Source: Collybiopsis luxurians FD-317 M1 (lineage: Eukaryota > Basidiomycota > Agaricomycetes > Agaricales > Omphalotaceae). From it: a stretch of 64,000 nucleotides of DNA. The position numbers and the translations under genes were made by a program. The stretch is from contig KN834804.1 of NCBI GenBank assembly GCA_000827265.1, positions 225,751 to 289,750 of the forward strand, in the 5' to 3' direction. The notes beneath the pieces were generated by a model. That model was not told the origin of the DNA, searched no databases, and worked only from the letters and a program-made list of their open reading frames with translations. Below are positions 11,330-21,967 of the stretch, piece by piece. Each line of letters starts with the position of its first letter. Positions within the stretch are counted from its first letter, which is position 1.

Positions 11330-13898
11330 CTACACTCGTAAAAGCTCCCAGAGCAATCTGAGTTCAGTATTGGTTTCTCCCAAAGCCTCCTCTAGTTTAT
11401 GAATTTGCTGTCCAATGTGGGCATGTAAATTGACGAGAATGGAATGTGTATATTCCAAACTTTTGGCTTCCTTCATGTGCTTCAGTACAAGCAGCTTGTG
11501 CTCGTACATCATCTTGCCCTCGGAGCGTCTCATAGAGAGGATGTTTGATATTTGCAGGTTTTCCGGTTGTGAACGCAAGAGATGAATGAGGGGAAGCGAG
11601 TATTTTCCCTCATCAAGGTCTTCACAGAAACCTTTCTGCTTTGTATACTATTCAATAGTTTTAGTTCGTAATGAGCAACTTAACACCGCAGAGGGTATAC
11701 TGACATCGGCCGAGACTAAGTTTTTGTAGTCATCAGCAATTTGGAAGTATCGACCAAGTGAGGTCGCCAGTGGGCTGAAATTTGCTTCGGAGGATATTGT
11801 TGCATTCGCAAGCATTAGTTGAGCAATCAGCTCAAACTGTGCTCCGGTCTCTGCATCTCAATTCAGCCATCTCATCTCTTTCAGAGTAGGTGGAACATAC
11901 TGCAGTCGATCATCTGTAGGTACTCAGCTGGAGTTGGACATGTTCCATTGAATGTCCAATGAAGGTCGAGGGCTTGGCCCTTGTATATGTTTAAAACCTT
12001 GTCTGAAGAAGTGAAAATTAACTTCAAATATCCAAGCAGATATCATAAGCTTACCTATTACAATCTGCACATTCCCAAGGGTTATGATTTCTGCAATTGC
12101 CTTGACAACGCAGTAACCAGCCGAGTTGATAGTTTGCGGGGCACCAAAGATGGTGTGCGCAGCAGGATTTCCTCGTCTCAGAGGGGATGAATCTTGAAAA
12201 TCGTCCAACCTAGTTGCAAATTTTTGTTGGCTTAGGTCTCGTGCACAACCAAAGGGGAAAGTGCCTACAGTAAGGAAGCCTGGTGGGATCGATTGGTGAT
12301 TGCCTTGATTTGTTCCACAACATCAGGGGGAACTTTGAACCAATAACTCAGAGCGTCGATAAATTTGTCTCTGATTCCTTTGGACGGTAGAGAGCTGATA
12401 TACTGATACGGAGCTTCAATAATCTGGGTACACACTGGTGAGTAGTTGAACATGCATTCTACTTCAACTTGTACTTGCCTCGCTAGCAGGGGGCGCACTA
12501 GGCAGCTCTAAATTCAATTTAAGATCCTCCAATGTGACTGGGAACTCCTCAAAAGGAGGGGTGTCTGATCTTGATGACTCTGAGTGAAGGCTCCAGGTCG
12601 GCGATGGTTTATCTGAACTTGCTGAACTGGCCACCGGGGACAAAACTGTGTCAGGCACACCATTGTGCATCCATTCAAGTTGAGCCTCATTGAATGACAC
12701 CTCTAGGTGATACCGAGGGCAGTGTTTGCTCCAAAGCAGATTTCCTGAAATGGAATACTGCAATGCCTCGACATACTTACAGAGGTCAACCGAGATAGAA
12801 CCATCATGTTTGACATTCTCAATGACTTGCATGTACTCGGCAACGTACTTTTTGATCAGTTCACGGCAAATTTGTTGAGCTCCTTGCAAGTCAGTGTTGT
12901 GTTCTCGCATAAGGATGCCGAGAGCATTCATTAAGTGCAGGTGCTCATGACGTTCAGCTTCGGCGTACTCTTTTTCCCAGGAGTACAAGTCATTTTGGAG
13001 AATCATAGCGTAAAAAGCAAATCGTGTGAGCTCGTGACATTTGCCTATCTCATTTTCTTCAATCTTGAGACCCAAAGCGAATAATAGAAGCCCGTGAGAG
13101 ACCCTTTCAGCAATCAGCGATCTAGATCGCAAGCGGGATTAATGAGCTTGACCTACATTTCGCCGACGTCGTGCATACGATAAGGCAAATACTCTTCAAG
13201 TGTCCTAAAGGTTTTGTCTTGCTGTCTGCTCGAACCGAGCTCCAGAAACTTTGCCCAAGTCTTCATAAGGTTGATTGCGCTATTCAAACTTACTATTCAA
13301 AGTTCCGGTCAGGAGAAAATTTTCTGCCTACCAATCACGATCAATAGCGAGCATTTCCAGCAATATTTGAGACACTATCTTTCTCTTTCCCACTTGCATT
13401 GTCTGTGAATTGTTTGTGGTAATAACAGAAGATTGAGCGCCTTCCAGGAGGGTCTGTTTCAGCTCGTCGTTCTGTAGGTCAATCTTAAGGTTTTGTGAGG
13501 ATTCGCAATCCCATGCAGAAGGCGCAAGATGTTGAACTCACTTGTTCTTGGTCGAGAAATTCAATGACATCTGGCTCGACGTCAGCTTTAATTGACATAT
13601 CTCACTCTGGGTAGCATTTACCATCGTATAAGACGCCGAATTCGTTGGCATAAGCTACAATTTCCAAACGATCTGGTAGGCATTCTGGAATAATGACAGA
13701 TATGAAACTGTATTCCGGACCCAAGGTGCCACGGTAGTCAGCCACAGCGCTGACGTACTTGGTCCAATCTGCCTGGGCCCGGATAGCGCCTCGGTCTTCT
13801 AGGAAGGTGAAGTTATGCTTCCGGAGGTCAATACCATCGCAGAGACCTTCGGTGTCATAAGTTGATGGGTCGAGTTTGGTTGAGTATCGGAACTCCAT
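11330..13898 (-). CDS. Chimeric terpene synthase-prenyltransferase (TPS-B), predicted intact
   Basis: A bifunctional enzyme: the C-terminal domain builds an all-trans prenyl diphosphate from IPP/DMAPP and the N-terminal class I domain cyclises it. Ten exons, all in phase, give 709 residues: 13622-13898, 13542-13585, 13332-13483, 13157-13279, 13121-12475, 12434-12269, 12209-12055, 12002-11901, 11850-11705 and 11647-11330. The TPS domain (1-345) has an Asp-rich site D92-A-D-V-E96, the NSE triad NDLYSWEKE (242-250) and RY at 335-336. A Ser/Pro linker (345-415) follows. The PT domain (416-709) has [12 protein letters not shown] (472-483), DDYKN (595-599) and [13 protein letters not shown]. Product size (C20 or C25) cannot be read from sequence. 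Oddities: the second Asp of DDxxE is Ala, and introns of 35, 36 and 40 nt are very short. The 40-nt linker intron is the least certain join. The start is the first ATG, giving the same N-terminus as TPS-C. Confidence 0.88.
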
Positions 13899-15394
13899 AG
13901 GTGAATGCGATGACCTGTAAGATACTCGGTGACAGTAATGAGATGTTTGACACTGCAGATTTTTATATCGGAGAGCTTCGTCTTACAAGGATGGGAACAT
14001 TCAATTTGTAAGTACTAAGTGGGCTAATTTGACGCGAAGATTCGAGCTGTTATCGGAATCCGATATATTTTGCCATTTCATTGTTATCGATGTTGCTAAG
14101 GTCATTAAACAGTTTTCCTTACTTTCGATTATATTAGTGATTCAAACTAGTCACATCCGACCTGTGCGCACTTCAAAGGTTACAGGGATCTTGGAAGTAT
14201 CGGTAATGGAGGGCCGCGCGATATATCCCGTGTCATAACTTCCCTAGATGCCTAACAGTCCTATAAACCTGAGGGGATGTCAGCGATGTCCCATCGACTA
14301 TGGTTGAAGACTCGCTATACTGTGGTGATGCTTTGGGGAGGGAGCCAAGTACGCTGTTCAGTGTTCACTTTGTCACGGGCAGCAGACGTTCCCTCTACTC
14401 AAGACGTTCAGCGATTATTACCACATTCGCACATAACTGTGACCAGTTGTTTCTTGAATCTCTTTTGAATCTGTCTTGGCTAATACATAGCACATATTGA
14501 GTCTACCAAGCTCTAAAATATGGCAGATAATATTCTTGAAGTTTCGCTTCCCCACAGGAAATAGTTCCAAATTTACTGTCAAAGAATATTCGGATTCAGC
14601 GGTTGTCTTCCATTCGCAGTGGGTCTCTGGATTCAAGTTATGTTTTGATCTCTCTGAACTGATTGTTTCTCTCTCAAGGAATTGAAAGTCTTGCCAAAAT
14701 TTTCCATGCGTATATGCCAGGCTCTAAACATCACTAACTATACCGGTATTTACTCGCTAGGTAAGGCGAGGTAGCCTTGAACGTCACCTTAAGCTATTGC
14801 TTCTAGTGGACGCTTTTAGCTCCGAACTTTATGATTACCGCGCGCATTTTGTCCTTTGGGCCCATCATTCCAGGGTTTGCACGTTATGTGATTTTATCTT
14901 CGGCTCCTTGACGCTCTTGCTTCATTGCAGACTAGCAGGTTGGCGGGATAGAATTTTTCCTAATTTCCGAATAGTAAAATTGTTCGTAGAACAGTTCGTA
15001 CTAGCCAGGCTAATCATCAGTTGCGTTCGAGCTGTCGGATCTATGTTTGGATCGCCGTTTTGCATCAGTTCCGTTAACGTAGTGGTCTAGGGCGTGTTTA
15101 CCACGTATGCTCATCCTGAATCCTTGAATAATTTTCCTGGAAAGTGGAAGAGACAGATGCGTTGTTGCCACTGCACATCGGTATCTAGTAGCTCCGTCAC
15201 GCCTAGAGGGGCTTCTCATGAATATTTCGATGCTGAACAGAGGCTGAACAAAGAGTATGGAGCAGACATTTTTGCTCCTGCTCGTTACTAGCTAGCCTAG
15301 CGGTGGATGACAAGTTGATGAAGAGGGCAAAAACAGACGCGCTGTTACCTTAGGCGCGCGCTTCAGCTCAGGCAGCATGTGACTCGAAATTTCC
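13899..15394. other. Intergenic part of block 1
   Basis: This is the shared upstream region of TPS-B (minus) and the ValRS fragment (plus), homologous to 21968-23492. The only coding hint is a 58-codon frame ending ...EYGADIFAPARY at 15094-15291, which is also open in the other copy (23204-23389). Most differences between the two change amino acids, so selection on it is doubtful. Confidence 0.5.
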
Positions 15395-16336
15395 ATGCTG
15401 AGGCTCAGTCGCTATCGATTTCTGACTCGAGCCTCCAGACGATCAACTTCATCGCTGCTGGCCGTGAAAATGTCGACTACTACGCAGCCACCACCAATTC
15501 CTTCAGGATCGAATAATGTCCCAGATCCCAATTCCAAGAGCGCAGGTACGCTGGTTTACAGTTTGCTCTTCGTCTGGCGCTGAACGAAATCCCCGTAGCC
15601 AAGAAGGAGGCTAAAAGATTAGAAAAAGAGGCCAAGCTGGCTGCAAATGCCGTGAAGAATGCCGCTGTAGCTGCCAGAGGAGGAGGGAAAAAGGCCAAAG
15701 TTGAAAAGGAAAAGAAGGACGAAGAGGCTCCGTTTGTGAATACGGCGCCAAAAGGCGAAAAGAAAGGTAAGTTTCGGAGTAAATTTAGCTGGTGATTGCT
15801 CATCTTTCTTAGATCTTTCACAACCGGTGGCTAACAGTCACAATCCAATTGCGGTGCAATCTGCATGGTATGGCCGGTGGAACGCGCAGAGTTTCTTTGC
15901 TCCTCAGCTTATAGAAGACGGTAAAGTCTGTCCGGAAGGTCTTTTTGTCATTCCTACCCCCCCACCAAATGTTACTGGAAATCTGCATATCGGGCACGCG
16001 TTGACCACTGCAACTCAAGACGGCCTCATACGTTGGAATCGCATGCTCAGAAAACAGCGCTATTCATCCTGGATTCAACCATGCCGGTATTTCCACTCAA
16101 TTCGTCTTTGGAAAACGTTTATTCACTTCTGGGAAAACTCGACATGATCTCGGACGTGAAAAGTTTGTAGGTACTGTTTATGGACTGGACAAATGAGTAT
16201 GTGGCAGCCACGTTTAGTCTCGGATGATTTCCCATTCTATTCCAGATATCAGGCTCGAATTACGAACGAACTAACTAGACTGGGAGGTAGTTATGACTGG
16301 GAAAGCACAGCATTCACCATGAACCCAGTACGTCTA
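15395..16336 (+). pseudogene. Truncated 5' copy of the valyl-tRNA synthetase gene
   Basis: It matches exons 1-4 of the complete gene at 23493-27670, including the leader [16 protein letters not shown], the internal ATG at 15470, the Lys-rich exon 2 (15600-15764) and the HIGH signature ([11 protein letters not shown]). After RWNRML single-base deletions shift the frame (compare [10 protein letters not shown] in the intact copy). Homology ends at 16336 in intron 4. No catalytic core remains, so it is dead. Confidence 0.9.
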
Positions 16337-16389
16337 AGAGGTTTTGGCTGTTTTTTTTTCTTCTTTCTGATTGTGTCCTTGCCGCTATT

Positions 16390-17167
16390 AGGTATTGACT
16401 GCGTGTATGCGCAAATCAGCCGGCTTCACCCCCCGAAAGCATGATGTCTGTGACTGTATTGCGGATCGTACGATAATGCTCGGTCTTATTGGGTTGGAAT
16501 GTGTCGATTACGATGAAGAGTTGGCAAAAGTACTCGGGGATTACCATAATGCAGAGTAGGAGGCAATAACGAGGGCGAGGAAGAAGAAAAGAGAGGAAGA
16601 GGAGGAGGATCGAAGAAGGGAAGAGGAAGTGCGAGGGAGGCAAAGGGATGATGATGAAAGGAACTATAGGTCGTGGCGGGGATATAACTTGGGTAGAGAG
16701 AAATCAAGGTCTTTTTCTTCCCGCCGGTCTCGGTCGCCTTCATCACCACAGCGATATTCTCTACGCCTGAGGTCAGGATCGTTTCACGATCCCCATCTCG
16801 TGTTCCTTTGCGCTCGCCATCGCCGAGGCGGGCATATGGGTGTTCGCCACGGCCAGCTACACTACCCTACCACCTACGGAATCGTATCCAAGGATCTCCA
16901 ATGATAAGGCGCTCCCATTCTTGGTCTTGATCGCGGTCTCGGTCTTGGTCTCGTCGTTCTCGGTCTCATCGTCCTCCTTCAGCATTACTACCACCGAGTC
17001 GTGCGAACGTTGATCCCGAAATACCCCCGCGCCCATTTGGTCGAGGAGCTGGGCTGCCTCAGAGATTGGATGTCCCATCTCCTATGAGCAACTTTTTCCC
17101 TGACCGACCTAGACGGGATAGGGCCGTGCCGCTGTTGAGTCGGTTGGGAGACGGGCCTGGGACCTAA
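16390..17167 (+). pseudogene. Relic of an arginine/serine-rich protein gene
   Basis: One frame reads RKHDVCDCIADRTIMLG, then LECVDYDEELAKVLGDYHNAE, and hits TAG near 16557. It then continues into a Glu/Arg-rich segment (KKKREEEEEDRRREEE) and RS repeats (SFSSRRSRSPSSPQRYS). In a second frame the RS tract goes on (SRSRSRSWSRRSRSHRPP) to a Pro/Arg-rich C-terminus and TAA near 17165. RS domains are typical of splicing factors. At least one stop and one frameshift make this a relic, truncated at its 5' side by the block-1 junction. The exact family is not recognised. Confidence 0.6.
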
Positions 17168-17302
17168 TCGAACTTTGACTTTTGCGTACTGGCGTACTGT
17201 ACACACTGTATAATATTGTATATTTGCTATGCACTACTAATCGTCATAATTTGCATAATGGATTCCCTGCTTCACCAGAACAGTCCTACGTGAATGTTAC
17301 CC

Positions 17303-18677
17303 TCAACAGTCCGGATAAGAACATCTCTTCATCCCAGAGGATGCTGAGGAGATGGCCTTGTCAAGCAAACCATTACGCATCCATTCTAGTTGTCTCTGGT
17401 TGAACGAGACCTCTTTGTGATACCGTGGACACGTCATGCTCCAAATAAGATTTCCCGAAATGCTGTATTGCAAAGCCTCAACATACTTGCGAAGGTCCAC
17501 CGAGAGAGACTCATCGTCCTTGACACCCTTAACGATCTGAACATACTCGGCAACATATTTCTTGATCAATTTACGGCAAGTATCCTGCGCCACTTGAATG
17601 TCTGTATTGTGCTCCTGTGTAAGGATCCAAATGGTGTTCATAATGTGCGACAGGTTGTAGCGTTTGACTGCTTCGTACTCTTTCTCCCATGAGTACAAGT
17701 CATTCTGGAGAGCGAGAGCGAAGTACGCAGATCGGGTCAGCTCCCGGCATTTCTCCATCTCGTGTTCTTTGATTTTGAGACCTAGAGCGAATGTTACCAT
17801 GCCAAACCAAAACCTATCCACTAGCTAGTATCCACAAAAGCTAAGGGGTAGCAGTCTAACTGACATTTCACCAGTGTTGATGGCGCGGAATGACAGAAAA
17901 TCCTCAATTGTGATAAATTTCTTGTCAACTGGACGACTCGAATCGAGCCTGAGGAACTTTACCCAAGCATTCAGGGAGACTGTGGCACTGTAGAATTGGT
18001 CAGCGAAATCCATTTATTATCAGAGAGATGCCTTCTTGCACCTACCATTCCCGATCAATAGCGAGCATCTCCTGTGCTATCTGTGATTGAATCTTGCTTC
18101 TGCCTGTTTGCTTTGGTTGCGTATCATGAGGGGAAGCCTCAGAATTTTGAATGCTTTCCAGGAAAATCTTCGCCATCTCATCATTCTCAGCCATGCCCTT
18201 CACGCCTTTGAATATCTGATGTTCCACCGGGAAAACTTGAATCACTTACCCTCTCTTCTTCAACATGATCGATAATGTCTAGATCAGCATGAGGTCTGAG
18301 TTTCAAGTTTGCAAACCGATTATTAGAGAAAATCCGTCGTGTAAGAAGCCTATCTCATTTAGATAGGAAACTAGTTCCAAACGACCTGGTAAACATTCCG
18401 GGAGAGTGACTGATGTGAAACCGTACATTGGGTCCAAGTTGCCACGGCATTCTGCCACCGGGCTGACATACTTGGTCCAGTCTTCATGGGCGCGGATACT
18501 GCCTCGGTCCTCCAACCAGCTGAGGTTATGCATCCGGAGATCAATTCCATCGCAGAGACCTTCGGTGTCATACATTGAAGGATCAATTTTGGCTGAGTGT
18601 AGGAACTCCATAAGTGCGTGGCGTGCGGTAGATAGCGGAATATCAGTGGCTTGTAGTGCCGAAGACAATCTCGACAT
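17303..18677 (-). pseudogene. Terpene synthase domain without prenyltransferase (TPS-D)
   Basis: A diverged paralogue of the TPS half of TPS-B and TPS-C. The N-terminus is MSRLSSALQAT...MEFLHSAKIDPSMYDTEGLC; the NSE motif [10 protein letters not shown] and SMTCPRYH are kept. After LEWMRNGLLDKAISSA the frame soon reaches a stop at 17303, so the prenyltransferase half is missing. At the conserved first intron (after GFLHD) the donor reads GGATTT rather than GGTAA, so the Asp-rich exon may not splice correctly. The later exon boundary (NTGEMS/LVDRFWFG) also uses a roughly 36-nt intron. It could be a stand-alone cyclase if the first intron is handled differently, but a pseudogene is likelier. Confidence 0.7.
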
Positions 18678-18703
18678 ACCAGTGGTCTTTATGCACTCTG
18701 ATT

Positions 18704-19389
18704 TTCAACAGCTTGCGGAGAACATTGGACCTGTAGGTGCAACAATGAATGAAAACTCGACTTTGCAAGTTACTATGATGTACTTACAACTATAGGGCAT
18801 CTATGGAACACACATCTCTACTATTGGCAGGGGGGGCGATTATGGAGTATAATAGGAATGCCGGCGACCATATGTTGCTGTCTAACGGCAACCTACATCC
18901 AGAAAACTGTATGCACACTGAAAGCTCCGCTCCGCGGAGTCCTGATAATTCGGCTGACATATAAATGAGTGAAGAAATAATTCAACTGCAGTGAGTGTGT
19001 ATATATGCGCCATTAGGTAGCACCGGAACTAGAAAATTCAGTTGCTCATTGATATACCAACCGAATTATTGTCGCTCCGCCGAATTTTTCCACTTTCAGT
19101 GTAATATTGGTATTGGACTGGCCAAATATGACTACTTGCAGTGTTTGCATGTTAGAAGTGATGGGAGCCTTAGTAGAAGATCCTGATGACAGTGGAGGCA
19201 CTGATTATGGCGGAATCGCATAATTCTGCTATTCACTTCATTGTACTTGGTTTGGTACGTAAGTAAATCAAAATCTTTCGTGGGTCGAACTTGAGAATGA
19301 GACACACTAAACTCCTAAAACTGCTATCAAAAAATCTCACCAAAGGTGAGCTGTGCCTGGTGAGTTGGTTCTACAACTGACAATTCTCT
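18704..19389. repeat. Intergenic segment shared with 7016-7537
   Basis: It lies between TPS-C (3' end) and TPS-D (5' end). Same sequence family as the 3' flank of relic A, with a few extra insertions (for example about 18970-19080). No gene seen. Confidence 0.7.
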
Positions 19390-21967
19390 CTACACCCGCA
19401 AAAGCTCCCACAGGAGTCTGAGTTCAGTATTGGTCTCTCCCAAAGCCTCCTCCAGCTCATCAATTTGTTGTCGAATACGTGCATGTAAATCTCCGAGAAT
19501 GGAATATGTATATTCCAAACTTCTTGCTTCCTTCAGGTGCTTTAGTACAAGCAACTTGTGCTCGTACATCATCTTGCCCTCGGAGTGTCTCATAGAGAGG
19601 ATGTTAGATATTTGCAGGTTTTCCGGTTGTGAATGCAAGAGATGAATGAGGGGAAGCGAGTATTTTCCCTCATCAAGGTCTTCGCAGAAACCTTTCTGCT
19701 TTGTATACTATTCAATAATTTTAGTTCGTAATCAGCAACTCCACATTAGGTATACTGACATCGGCAGAGACCAGGTTCTTGTAGTCATCAGAAATCTGGA
19801 AGTATCGACCGAGCGAGGTCGCCAGTGGGCTGAACTTTGCTTCGGTGGGCATTGTTGCATTCGCAAGCATCAGTTGAACAATCAGCTCAAACTGTGCTCC
19901 GGTCTCTGGATTTCAATTCAGCCGTCTAATCTCCCTCAGAGTAGGTGGAACATACTGCAGTCAATCATTTGTAGGTACTCAGCTGGAGTTGGACATATTC
20001 CATTGAATGTCCAATGAAGGTCGAGGGCTTGGCCCTTGTATATGTTTAAACACTTGTCTGAAGAAGTGAAAATTAGTTTCAAATAATATCCAAGCAGATA
20101 TCATAAGCTTACCTATTACAATCTGCACATTCCCAAGGGCTATGATCTCTGCAACTGCCTTGACAATACAGTAACCAGCTGAGTTGATAGTTTGTGGGGC
20201 ACCAAAGATGGTGTGTGCAGCTGGATTTCCTCGTCTCAGAGGGGATGAATCTTGAAAGTCGTCCAATCTAGTTGCGAATTTTTGTTGCCTTAGGCATTGT
20301 GCGTAATCAAAAAGAAAAGCGCCTACAGTAAGGAAGCCTGGTGGGATCGATTGGTAATTGCTTTGATTTGTTCCGCAACATCATGGGGAACCTTGAACCA
20401 ATAATTCAGAGCGTCGATAAATTTGTCTCTGATTCCTTTGGACGGCAGAGAGCTGATATACTGATACGGAGCTTCAACAATCTGGGTATACACTGGTGAG
20501 TATTTGAACAAGTGTTCTACTTCAACTTGTACTTGCCTCGCTGGAAGGAGGTGCACTAGGAAGCTCCAGGTTCAATCGAAGGCTGTCAACTGTGACTGGG
20601 GGCTCCTCAAAAGGAGGGGTGTTCGATCTTGATGACTCCGAATAAAGGATCGAGGTCGGCGATGGTTTACCTGAACTTCTCGAACTGGCCGCCGAGGATG
20701 GCAATGAAACTGCAAGTTCGCTAGGCACTCCATTGTGCATCCATTCAAGTTGTGTTTCATTGAACGAGGCCTCTCGATGGTAGCGAGGACAATGTTTGCT
20801 CCAAACAAGATTTCCTGAAATGCAATACTGTAATGCCTCGACGTACTCACGTAGGCCAATCGAGATAGAATCATCATGTTTGACATTCTTGATGACCTGA
20901 ATGTACTTAGCAACATACTTCTTGATCAGCTCACGACAAATTTCCCGAGCCCCTTGGATGTCAACGCTGTGCTCTCGCATCAGGATCTCGACTGCGTTCA
21001 TCACATTCGACAGATTCTGATATTTGGCTGCTGTGTACTCTTTTTCCCATGAGTATAAGTCATTTTGGAGAATCGTAGCGTAAAAAGCGAATTGTGTGAG
21101 CTCATGGCATTTGCCTATCTCATTTTCTTCAATCTTGAGACCCAAAGCGAATTATAGAAGCCCGTGAATGAACCTTTCAGCAATTAGCGGTCTAGATCAC
21201 AAACAGGATTAATGAGCTTGGCCTACATTTCACCGGCGTCGCGCATACGATAGGGCAAATACTCTTCAAGTGTCCTAAAGATTTTGTCTTGCTGTCTGCT
21301 CGAACCGAGCTCAAGAAACTTTGCCCAACTCTTCATAACAGTGATTGCGCTATTCAAACTTCCTGTTCAAGGTTCCGGTCAGGAGAAAATTTTCTGCCTA
21401 CCAATCACGATCAATAGCGAGCATTTCCAGCAATATTTGAGACACTATCTTTCTCCTTCCCACTTGCATTGTCTGTGAATTGTTTGTGGTAATAACAGAA
21501 GATCGAGCGCCTTCCAGGAAGATCTGGTTCAGTTCGTCGTTCTGTAGGTCAATCTTAAGGTTTTGTGAGGATTCACAATCCCATGCAGAAGGCGCAAGAT
21601 GTTGGACTTACTTGTTCTTGGTCGAGAAATTCAATGACGTCTGGCTCGAGGTCAGCTTTAATTGGCATATCTCACTCTGGGTAACATTACCATCGTATAA
21701 GAAGCCAAATTCGTTGGCATAAGATACAATTTCCAAACGATCTGGTAGACATTCTGGAATACCCACAGATATGAGACTGTATTCCGGACCCAAGGCGCCA
21801 CGGTAGTCAGCCACAGAGCTGACGTACTTGTTCCAATCTGCCTGGGCCCGGATAGCGCCTCGGTCTTCTAAGAAGGTGAAGTTATGCTTCCGGAGGTCAA
21901 TACCTTCGCAGAGACCTTCTGTGTCATAAGTTGATGGGTCAATTTTGGTTGAGTATCGGAACTCCAT
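19390..21967 (-). pseudogene. Chimeric terpene synthase-prenyltransferase (TPS-C), one nonsense codon
   Basis: The same ten-exon structure as TPS-B: 21691-21967, 21612-21655, 21402-21553, 21227-21349, 20533-21191, 20327-20492, 20113-20267, 19956-20057, 19760-19905 and 19390-19707, 714 codons including the final stop. The Asp-rich site is D92-[23 protein letters not shown] and the C-terminal ELLRV are all kept. TPS-B has TTA (Leu212) where this copy has TAA at 21152-21154, inside the helix before the NSE motif. Everything else stays in frame, so the inactivation is recent or is compensated. A prenyltransferase-only product from a downstream start cannot be excluded. Confidence 0.85.

Larger units (their letters stand above)
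11260..16336. repeat. Segmental duplication, block 1 (about 5.1 kb)
   Basis: Homologous over its whole length to 19315-24438 in the same order and orientation: 3' flank, chimeric terpene synthase (minus), about 1.5 kb of intergenic sequence, and the 5' part of a valyl-tRNA synthetase gene (plus). The right breakpoint is sharp. Identity ends after GTACGTCTA at the start of ValRS intron 4. Block 2 continues into the whole ValRS gene, so block 1 is the derived copy at that end. Confidence 0.9.

Noticed and set aside
15094..15291. A conserved small gene in both duplicated blocks
   Set aside because: The frame is open in both copies, but most differences are non-synonymous and no splice partners were found. 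Openness by recent common descent is enough to explain it.
15395..16336. A second ValRS gene beside a biosynthetic gene, as a self-resistance copy
   Set aside because: It is truncated in intron 4 and frameshifted in exon 3. It lacks the catalytic core and KMSKS, so it cannot provide a resistant enzyme.
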